Of a stretch of DNA of 64,000 nt, positions 54,437 to 64,000 are shown piece by piece; position 1 is the stretch's first letter; each line of letters starts with the position of its first letter. Location: positions 45,169,592 to 45,233,591 of the forward strand of contig CM055109.1 of the NCBI GenBank assembly GCA_029204225.1, in the 5' to 3' direction. This DNA comes from Diphasiastrum complanatum. Its lineage: Eukaryota; Streptophyta; Lycopodiopsida; Lycopodiales; Lycopodiaceae. The position numbers and the translations under genes were made by a program. A model generated the notes under the pieces. That model made no database searches, had not been told where the DNA came from, and saw nothing but the letters and a program-made list of their open reading frames with translations.

Positions 54437-54800
54437 GTTATCACGATGACAACAAACCCAAACTTGGTAGAAGTGAGACATGAGTTGAGATTTCAGCAAA
54501 CACCCTCAGATAGGCCGGATTTGGTGTCAAGGGTTTTTAACATGAAGCTTCAACATTTGATTCATTTGTTGAAGAAGGAAGGGATATTTGGGTGCATCAT
54601 AGGGAGGCTTCATGTCCTAGAGTTTCAAAAGAGAGGATTGTCTCATGCCCACCTGCTAATTATATTAGAGGAGCGAAGCAAACCCATCAATGTTGGAGAT
54701 TATGATCGTATGGTGTGCGCAGAGATACCTTTGAGGGAGGATGATCCAGAGTTGTATGACATAGTGAGGACATGTATGATGCACGACCCTTGTGGAACAT
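54437..54800 (+). mobile_element. Helitron Rep-domain fragment inside the gypsy integrase
   Basis: An open frame of about 120 residues. NPNLVEVRHEL, SDRPDLVSRVFNMKLQHLIH, GCIIGRLHVLEFQKRGLSHA, HLLIIL and AEIPLREDDPELYDIVR match the Helitron Rep (HUH) N-terminal region. HAH is the metal-binding H-x-H; the catalytic tyrosines lie farther on and are absent. No helicase, no TC or CTRR end and no 3' hairpin is seen, so only an internal coding piece is here. Confidence 0.75.
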
Positions 54801-54943
54801 TACAACTAGCTAAGACTTGAGGTCTCAAAGTGGGTGATTTATTGCAGCAATTTAATATCCCTAATAAGAGATGGGAGAGTATATCGATGGACTTAAGAGT
54901 TAGACTTCCAAGGACCAAATGACAAAATGATTTTATTTGGGCT

Positions 54944-56170
54944 TATTGGAGGGTTTGACAAAAATAGGTCTAAATCACAAATATTTTTGACTTACCGTTT
55001 GCCTAACTTACTGATTATCAAAAATAGTATAATGGACTGATTGATGACACTAGCAAAGGTTCCTTTCAAATAGCTGATATTTTTGTAGGAAAGGTGTAAA
55101 ACTTTCAACAAAAGGTTACCAGAAACTAGTGGAACGTTCACTTTAGTCTGTCTTTTTTTGAAATTAATCTTTGTTGACTTGACTATAAGTAGATCTAGGT
55201 CAGATCTATATACAATAGAACATGCAAAGGATGGGTTTCAGTATTTTTTTGATTTTAGAGATATTTTTCACTGTTTTTTAGTGTTTTTCTTCAATTTTTG
55301 GAAGATGGATGGGAAGTAACCTTCACCCTTCAAAAAATAGTGGAAAATGTCAAAATGAATCGTCAATAATAACCAACCATGCCTAGACAACTTTTCAAAT
55401 TGTGGCATTATGGGGAAATTGCATTTTTTAAGTAACTTCCACCTTGGCCGGGTCGATAGAAAATGCAATACTTTGAGACCACCTTTCCCAATAAGAGACT
55501 TTTCTCAATGAGTAAAGTAAATTTCCTATCCACCTTCAACCCTAGACCTGAGCACCTGCAAAAAACATCAAAAGATGAAGAAAATTCTAACATGTCATAA
55601 GAGTGATAACATAGTTCAAATTCAAATACATGCTTATGGTTCATCATCTAACACTACGATCGTAGTAACCCTAATCCACCAAAGATAAAGCTTAATTTTC
55701 TATCTCTCTCTCTCTCTTCTCTCATAAAAAATATAATAAGATTCAATCCCAACAATTAGCAAATCTAAATAACATAAGATCCAAACAAAATATGAGAGAT
55801 TTAACAAAGGATAGAAGAGCAAGGACATCCAGTTTTTAAATCAATAGAGGTTCGACCTGCTTGACCATTATTTATAGTGAAATTCAGGGCCTTGGTTTCA
55901 ATTCTTATTGGGCATATTCTACCTCCCTTATTATTTGAATTTTGAATTTTTGGAGGGCCCTCTTTTATTTACCAACTTTGACTATTAGGCCCTCTGACAT
56001 TTCATTAACGCATTTTGGCCTAAAGTTATGTTATTAACTTCTACATGAATGACTATGTGATAATCGGGTTGGACTTACACATGTAGGGTGCCAATTTCTT
56101 TTCACTTATTAACTGCTAATAAATAAACAATCTAATTAGGGTTGCCTCGATATCTGCAAACCCTCCAACA
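54944..56170 (-). repeat. LTR family X, copy 3: solo LTR with target duplication
   Basis: 1227 bp. The ends are inverted: TATTGGAGGGTTTG at the left and CAAACCCTCCAACA at the right. The flanking pentamers are GGGCT (54939-54943) and GGGTT (56171-56175), a near-perfect 5-bp target duplication. The interior has TTATTTATAG (TATA box, minus strand) near 55880 and a TC run near 55705. No internal region or second LTR, hence solo. It interrupts the gypsy integrase between F-I-W and C-D-R-L. Confidence 0.75.
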
Positions 56171-56639
56171 GGGTTCTATGTGATAGGTTAATTAATTTAG
56201 CTTTTTGCATACTAGTTAAGTTATCTACTAAGACTTTTGAATTAGCCTTGATCTTTGTTGAAGGATTATTCTGGTTGTATGGACTGTCGAGTGACATTGT
56301 TAGTGATAGGGATTCTAAGTTCACAAGTCACTTCTAGTCAATAGTATTCCATAAATTGAAAACTTCTCTTAGTTTTAGTTCTACTGATCATTCTGAATCA
56401 GATGGCAGATGGAAATATCTAATCAGACTATGGAAGATATGTTGAGGACATATGTTTCTCACCGACAATCTCATTGGGAAGATTACATTTCTCTACTTAA
56501 GTTTGCATACAATAGTAGAAAGCACTCTACTATAGGTTACAATATGTTTATGATGATGTATGGTTTTCAAGCTAGATCTTCGGCTAATGTATAGACAAAA
56601 CAAGAATGCATTTAAACTCATGGAAGATCTTCTCATTTT

Positions 56640-59259
56640 ATCATGGAGTTGATACATTTACAAAAGCTTCTCTTTATAGGATTGCTTGATATTTCTTTTG
56701 AAGGAAAAATTTGTGAAGGTTGCATTTTGGGAAACAACACAGAGAGAGGTTTCCCAAAAGTGGAGCAAGGAGAGCCAGTGGCATCCTAGATCTTGTCCAC
56801 AATGATCTATGTGGACCTATGCAGACTAGATCTCTTAGTGGCTACTATTACTTTATCACCTTCATTGATGATTATAGCATATGCATTTGGATTTATTTCA
56901 TAAGCAAGAAATCAGATGCTTTTGCTAAGTTCAAGGAATTCAAGGCATTAGATGAAAAGCAAACATGATGCTGTATCAAGACTTTGAGATCTGATGGAGG
57001 TGGTGAGTATTTTTCGGCATAATTTATTGATTTCTGCAAAGATCAAGGGATCAAGAGGTAGACTACAACACCTTATTCACCACAATAAAATGGAGTTGCA
57101 AAACGAAAGAACGGATCTATTGTTGAGATGGCCAGGGCGATGCTCACCTTTTGGGCAGAAGCTTGTAGCACAACTACGCACATCCTGAATCGGTGTCCTA
57201 CAAAATCCGTGGAAGGTAAGACACCTCATGAAGCTGTTACTAGAAAGAAACCTAATATTTCTCATTTGAGAGTATTTGGTTGTGATGCTTATGCTCATAT
57301 TTATGATGAGAAACAAAGGAAATTGGATGCAAAAGCTATCAAGTGTATTTTCCTTGGATATGATGAGAAGGCCAAGGCATACAAGATGTATGACACAAAT
57401 GCACAAAAGCTTGTAATTTCTAGGGATGCTACATTTGACGAGGTGAGCCGAGGTGAACAATCTGAAGTAATCACTGAACCTTTTGATGAGGGAGCGAAAG
57501 TACAGGTCAAGAAGGAAGTGGATTCTGATACAGAAAATCCATTGGACAAAGGCAAGCTTGATGCTGAAATTCCCAAGAGAGTACCTAAATGGTACTTATC
57601 AGTCACATATGGTGCAAAGAAAGGAGATACTCGCGAATCTAGTGAGCAGGGAGAGCTTAGAAGATCAAGTAGAAATCGAAAACCTCTGGCAAGATTAGAG
57701 ATGAATCTAGCCCTAATGGGTTATGAAGGCTCAAGAAACATAAACTTTTGATAAAGCAAAGGAGCACGAGGAGTGGTATGAAGTTATGGAAACAGAACTG
57801 GAAGCTATATCAAAAAATAGGACGTGGAACTTGGTTGAGCTCCTGACGGTAAGACGCCTATCACTTGCAAATGGATATACAAGATCAAATATGGAGCTGA
57901 TGGGCAACTCAACAAATACAAATCACAGTTGATTGCTAGAGGATTTGAGCAGCATGAAGGTATTGATTTTGTAGAAACCTTTGCAGCTGTAGCTAAGATG
58001 GTAACTATACGTTCTATCATTGCTATTTCTGCTTTCTATGGTTGGAAGATCCAACAAATGGATGTTAAATCTGCTTTTCTTAATGGAGTGCTAGATTAAG
58101 AGGTGTACTTAGTACAACCTCAAGGATTTATTGAACCAGAGAGAGAGAGCACCTTGTTTGTAAACTCAACAAAGCTATTTATGGATTGAAGCAAGCACCA
58201 CGGGCGTGGTACTCTTGCATTGATGAACACTTTAAGCGAAGAAAAATAGTAAAGAGTGATGCTGATCCTAATCTTTACATTCTAAGACAAGATTCAGATA
58301 TAGTATTCATTGTGTTGCACGTGGATGATTTGATTATTACAAGAAGTGATGAGAGCTTAATTGATGAAATCAAATCAGATCTTTCCAATGCTTTTGACAT
58401 GAGCGATCTAGGATTGATGAACTATTGTCTTGGTATTGAAGTATGGCAAAAAGAAAAGGTGGTCTTTCTTACACAAAGCAAATATGCACGAGATTTGCTT
58501 TATAAGTTCAATATGCAGGATTGTAAGCCTTTGAGTACACCTATGGATGTCAACACGAAGCTTACTGCATATGATGAATCTGAGAAAGTGGATGCTTATT
58601 TGTATAGACAACTGGTGGGTAGTTTGATTTATTTGACACACACACGACCTGATATTTCTTATGTTGTTGGTGTTGTTAGTCAATTTATGCAAGATCCTAG
58701 TCAAACACACTGGAAGTATGCTAAACATATTCTTAGATACATTCGAGGGACATTGAATTTTGGTTTGAAGTATGATCAGCCTGGAGCGCCAATATTTATA
58801 AGATATACAGATGCTGATTGGGCAGGTAATATTGATGACAGAAGATTTACCAATGGTCATACATTCAATTATGGTACAGCTGCAGTTTGATGGAGTAGCA
58901 AAAAGCAACCTACAGTAGTCTTATCCTTGACGGAAGCTGAATATCGAGCACTCAACAATGCTGCACAAGAAGCGGTATGGTTACAAAGATTGCTTGTAGA
59001 TTTAGGTCAACCATAGGTGGATGGCCGCATTCACCTTGCCAAAAATCCAGTTTTACATGCTCAAACCAAGCACATCGAAATACATTATCATTTTGTTCAA
59101 GAGAAAATTCTTGATGGAGCCATTGATCTTGTTTTCTGTAAATCTGAAGATCAAGTGGCAGATATTTTTACTAGGTCATTAGGTAGATGTAAATTTGAAA
59201 AGTTTCGTACTCTACTAGGAATAGAAGAATGTCATTTTATCATTGAGGGTGAGTGTTAG
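56640..59259 (+). pseudogene. Copia pol, catalytic residues partly lost
   Basis: Integrase: LDLVHNDLCGPMQTRSLSGY and YYFITFIDDYS, LRSDGGGEYFSA, then NGVAKRKN, where the catalytic Glu is Lys (codon 57101-57103). C-terminal: LTFWAEACSTTTHILNRCPT and LRVFGCDAYAHIYDEKQRKL. RT: GKTPITCKWIYKIKYGADGQ and MDVKSAFLNGVLD, then VLHVDDLIITRSDE (H-V-D-D active site). RNase H: YTDADWAGNIDDRRFTNGHT and LHAQTKHIEIHYHFVQEKIL. Several stops and frame changes, for example near 56968, 57750, 58098 and 58890. Confidence 0.8.
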
Positions 59260-59514
59260 AAATCAATGATAAACTTCATTGCTACACTTCTTAGTTACTA
59301 TTTACGATGTACTTTATTACTAGCTATAACTATCCGTAGGCTAGTTTAGTAGTCTACTCCTAGGTTCTCTCTCTCTATTAGGGTTCAAGGTTTATATGTA
59401 CATTTTACATTCAATATGAGTTAGTGTGATAGATTGATAGTGCGTGTTCTTCTTCCGGCTTCTTTGGTGATTGCTTATGGTGAATGCTTGATGTTGCATA
59501 TATGATTATTGACA
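59254..59514 (+). repeat. Copia 3' LTR, about 261 bp
   Basis: TGTTAGAAATCA at the start and TGATTATTGACA at the end are imperfect inverted repeats. The stop codon of the RNase H frame lies within the first bases of the LTR. Confidence 0.65.
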
Positions 59515-59528
59515 TTACTGAAAAGCCC

Positions 59529-59771
59529 GCTCTGATACCATGTCAGAAATCAGTGGGTATGAGCAGAAGCTGGGAGCGAGCTTGATGAGTGAATCGGAAG
59601 CGCCACAGTTAGCAACACAATAATTCAAACGAAGGATTCATACAAATGAGCAATAGAACAACAACAATAGTAGGACAAATGGCACTCTGATTATTATCCA
59701 CAATGAGTACAATGGCATGAAGTTATAGCTTTAGCTTGTTGAGCGTGATAACGTTGATACTGACTAACAAA
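59529..59771 (-). mobile_element. Second copia 5' LTR with primer site, opposite orientation
   Basis: GCTCTGATACCA at 59529-59540 is the reverse complement of the initiator-tRNA primer site. It is joined to TGTCAGAAATCAG at 59541, the inverted end of an LTR of about 230 bp that begins TGTTAGTCAG near 59771 on the minus strand. Its interior is replaced by the copia element that ends 15 bases away. Confidence 0.6.
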
Positions 59772-60479
59772 TTGTCAGACTCGGAATATCAAAAGAAGTT
59801 TTATGATGAAGATTTCAAGTTTGATACACTAAAAATATCTGCAACTGAATTTCCTATAGTTAACAAAATCTTCAGACCAGCACAGCCAGATGCAATGCCA
59901 AAATATGATCCTAAAGGAATTGGATAGATCATCCAATTTGTCATGATGCTGAAGAAGCAGACAAAAGAGGATATTGCGATTTGCTTGTCAAAAAGAAATA
60001 TGGTGTTTCATCCATCTCTTCTTCAACCATGATTTTTCCTTCATGGGAATAAGGATTACAGTCTAAAGCTATCAAAATGGATTCAATTCGATAGCTTTGT
60101 AATGAGGCAATAATTTTTCTACAACGACACATCCTCAATCATGACTACTTAATCGAGGCAATCAAGCTGATCAGACAAGCGTTTTCAGTTTTGAGGACAA
60201 ACATATTTAAGTAGGAGGAGTCTCATGTACTGTTAGTACTTCCATGTTTATACATGCAAGATAATATCCAATGTAAGCTTTGTAGGCCCAAAAGGAGCTA
60301 TTAGCCTTAAGAACAAGGCGGTTCCCTCTTTAGGCCCTCCAAAGTAACTAATAAGGATAATAGGCCAATAAGGGCCCAATGTAGTTTGAATAATACTTAA
60401 CAAGGGCTAACTATCCCTCAAGATAGTTAAGTTAAGTTAAGTGAGAGTTGTGTCTATAACTAGGCAAGAGACATCAATT
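59772..60479. other. Unassigned sequence
   Basis: An open frame at 59736-59927 and its broken continuation to about 60135 have no domain that I recognise. From 60200 on there is no ORF. Confidence 0.35.
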
Positions 60480-61475
60480 TTATGTTATAATAGCATTATA
60501 CATTGATGATTCCTTAATTATCAGCAATTCAAATCAGTTGTTACGGGAAACCAAATCCTTACTCTCATCAGAGTTCGAGATGACTGATTTAGGCCCAGTC
60601 CATTACCTTCTCCGTATGGAGATCAGCAGAGATCGCGTGAGCAGAAGGATCATCAAAGCCAACATTCTTACCCAATCAATGTACTTCATAGGTATGGCAT
60701 GGATGATTGCAAACCCATAGATATTCACATGGATCTAGGATGCAAGCTATACAAAGACATGTGCCCCAGAACAAAGGCAGATCAGCAAGAAATGTGCAAG
60801 TACCCCTATCAGTCAGTCATAGGTTCTATCATGTACTCTATGATCTGCACAGAACCTGATCTTGCATATGTTGTGAGCACATTGTCGCAATTCATGTCCA
60901 ATCCAGGCCTACAACACTGGAAAGTCCTGCAAAGAGTTTTGAAGTACATTCAAGCCTCAAAGCACTATGCCTTCAGCTACAACGACAACACAGAAGCTGC
61001 ACTCACACTGACTACCTATTCAGATTTCGATTGGGCAGGAGATGTGGATACCAAGAACTCCACATCAGGTTATATTTGTTTCCTTGCAGGAGGACCCATT
61101 TCATGGAATAGTAGAAAGCATAAATGCATTTCGTTGTCCTCTACAAAATCCAAATATGTTGCAGCTACATCAGCAGTGAAGGAGATCATTTGGCTAAGGA
61201 GGCTGATGCAGGATATGCAATTCCCACAGATCAATCCAACAATACTCCAGTGTGACAATCAGAGCTGCATAGCTCTATCTCTGAACTCACATACTCATAC
61301 TAGAACTAAACACATAGATGTTCAGTTCCATTTTCATAGAGAAAAAGTTCAGAACCTAGATGTTGTACTAAGTTACTGTCATATAGATAGTATGTTGGCT
61401 GATATTTTGACAAAGCCATTGTCTATAGATAAACATTCTACTTTAGTAGAAATGATAAATCTCGGTTGCAGATAA
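60480..61475 (+). pseudogene. Copia RT end and RNase H, one frameshift
   Basis: YIDDSLIISNSNQLLRETK holds the active site (near 60493). EFEMTDLGPVHYLLRMEISR follows. A +1 shift near 60700-60720 links to DDCKPIDIHMDLGCKL, then YPYQSVIGSIMYSMICTEPD, YSDFDWAGDVDTKNSTSGYI and, for RNase H, LQCDNQSCIALSLNS and RTKHIDVQFHFHREKVQ. The last 258 residues are open. Confidence 0.8.
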
Positions 61476-61503
61476 GATTCACAATAGTTAGCTTAAGGGG
61501 GAG

Positions 61504-62918
<1,415 letters not shown>

Positions 62919-62933
62919 GATTGGTATCAGAGC

Positions 62934-63326
62934 CCACATTGAGGACCTTCAAACTTATGTGGAAAAAGATGGAAATGCATTGTGACAACGACTTTGGTTG
63001 TACAAAATTGTCAATAATCAACCCATTGGACTATCAAAAAACTATATTAAGCTAGTTACGAGATTATAGAGCTTAGTGGGTACAATTGGCAATAATTCCG
63101 TGCACAAAGTGATGTTGTTGTCTAGGGATGGTGATGTGCCTAATAGATGAAGTGACTGAAATGAGGTATAAATATGTACTTTGCACCAAATGGATGCCAT
63201 TACAAAATGGAATTTGTACTAATCAAAAACTCGTGATAAAGCACTTCAAAAATTTATTTAATCGGCAAACATAGACTTGTTCTAGATATTTAGATGCCAT
63301 TACATCATAGCTTCATGTATGGTTAC
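62934..63326. other. Possible leader after the primer site; no ORF recognised
   Basis: Sequence downstream of the primer sites does not encode a recognisable gag start. Confidence 0.35.
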
Positions 63327-63806
63327 ATGCATATCCATGGTATTACTAGGAGATTTAACAAATCGTTTATGTATTTGAGAGTATTAGTCCATATTAGACT
63401 ATCATGGTTATGGGAAAAAAAAGGCACGTGACCCTTGTTTGCACAAAAGGTAGATAATGCCCTATTTGTAGCAAGATAGTTGTTTGTGTATATGTTAGGC
63501 AACAAGACAATTTTTTGAATGCAGAAGGCAAATAAGCTTGTTATTTTTGTATGCACCATATAGCTAGCTTGTATGCATATCCATGGTATTAATAGGAGAT
63601 TTAACAAGTCGCTTATGTATGTGAGAGTATCAGTCCATACTAGACTATCATGGTTATGGAAAAAAAGGCATGGTGTGACCCTTGTTTACACACAAGATAG
63701 ATAACACCCTATTTGTAAGCAATATATGTAAAGTTGTTTTTGTGTATACTAAGCAAGTAAGACAATCTTTTGTACATAGAAGGCAAACAAGCTTGTTATG
63801 AGATTG
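63327..63806. repeat. 246-bp tandem duplication
   Basis: ATGCATATCCATGGTATTA occurs at 63327 and 63573. Both units contain GACTATCATGGTTATGG and AGGCAAA(T/C)AAGCTTGTTAT. The units differ by small indels. Confidence 0.85.
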
Positions 63807-63921
63807 AACGATTCAAGTGAGATTGTTTAGACAACTATTTTTGTACTATTTTTCTAACATATGTTCGACATGTAGTCGATCACATATTAGAACCCTTTTT
63901 TTTTCAATCTTTTTATGTTTG

Positions 63922-63939
63922 CTCTCTCTCTCTCTCTCT
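63922..63939. repeat. (CT)n short microsatellite
   Basis: Nine CT units close to the right edge. Confidence 0.8.
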
Positions 63940-64000
63940 ATGTACATTCATTAAAATATATATACATATATGTATGCATTGAGCTGTCATGTGCCAAATT

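Larger units (their letters stand above)
54181..56600 (+). mobile_element. Ty3/gypsy integrase, split by two insertions
   Basis: Three collinear pieces: a zinc-binding domain (54181-54436), the start of the core (54801-54943) and the rest of the core (56171-56600). A Helitron Rep fragment separates the first two pieces and a solo LTR separates the last two. The family sequence runs on across both gaps, so the insertions are later than the gypsy copy. Confidence 0.75.
54181..56600 (+). pseudogene. Ty3/gypsy integrase, interrupted
   Basis: Zinc-binding domain: FTIQNGLLFHNEKVCVPKDN and ECHDKPYGGHLSKHMNL give the two histidines, and VTCY gives one cysteine. Core start: LAKT, stop, GLKVGDLLQQF, RWESISMDLRVRLPRT. 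Core end: GLSSDIVSDRDSKFTSHF with a stop, then MEDMLRTYVSHRQSHWEDYI, LLKFAYNSRKHSTIGYNMFM and MMYGFQARSS. Several stops and one frame change. No chromodomain or LTR of this copy follows. Confidence 0.7.
56601..59514 (+). mobile_element. Ty1/copia: integrase, RT, RNase H and 3' LTR
   Basis: Begins in the pre-integrase/integrase border (CEGCILG near 56710) and runs to the RNase H end at 59250. GAGGGTGAG, then an LTR TGTTAGAAATC at 59254 ending near TTATTGACA at 59514 (261 bp), followed by the flank TTACT. The 5' half is missing. Confidence 0.8.

Noticed and set aside
54944-56170. TIR DNA transposon (14-bp inverted ends)
   Set aside because: The 5-bp flanks, the TG...CA-type ends and the purine tract beside another copy fit an LTR better.
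59736-59927. Homology of this frame to the family X C-terminal block
   Set aside because: Only a few residues resemble it (YQKKF, PIVNK); the diagnostic EWPPDPYGYY ending is absent.

Overview
The window comes from a large, transposon-swollen plant nuclear genome. The evidence is one interrupted host gene with the protein sequence of plant importin-4, plant-type Ty1/copia and Ty3/gypsy elements (initiator-tRNA primer sites, a chromodomain), and introns of 8-9 kb filled with decayed retroelements. A fern, lycophyte or conifer-sized genome fits, but nothing here fixes the species.

Host gene. The left 60% of the window is one gene on the minus strand, importin-4 (karyopherin beta). Its ATG is at 38387 and eleven coding exons can be placed down to 5643. 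They encode about 696 residues without a stop or frameshift. Roughly the last third of the protein must lie beyond the left edge. The gene exceeds 38 kb, and almost all the excess is retroelement DNA in introns 1, 2, 4, 10 and 11. Intron 6 uses a GC donor, and intron 8 is stop-free and a multiple of three.

Mobile DNA inside the gene. The dominant family is a two-ORF LINE (ORF1 coiled coil plus RNA-binding-like half; ORF2 with APE endonuclease, reverse transcriptase and a C-terminal CCHC knuckle). Copies lie at 1-4440 (three, minus), 6165-12720 (three, plus), 17181-23124 (two, minus) and 28640-29340 (plus). Copies with a 3' end finish in a small stem-loop, an AATAAA-like motif and then a (TC)n or TC-rich tail instead of poly(A). 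Neighbouring copies sit head to tail across these tails. A chromodomain Ty3/gypsy 3' half (23125-24668), a second Ty3/gypsy remnant (31440-33720) and a copia gag with primer site and LTR (33748-35216) complete the intronic load.

Upstream of the gene (38.4-64 kb) there is no recognisable host gene. It is a nest of broken elements: several copia elements; a Penelope-like reverse transcriptase ending beside a perfect 12-bp hairpin and a (GA)n tract; a Gag-only element with a conserved C-terminal block; a Ty3/gypsy integrase split twice, once by a Helitron Rep fragment and once by a solo LTR with a near-perfect 5-bp target duplication; and four copies of that LTR family. Short tandem duplications (53 to 827 bp) occur throughout.

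Exon and element edges were placed by eye from reading frames, splice motifs and comparison between copies in the window. Element ends given as approximate may be off by tens of bases.
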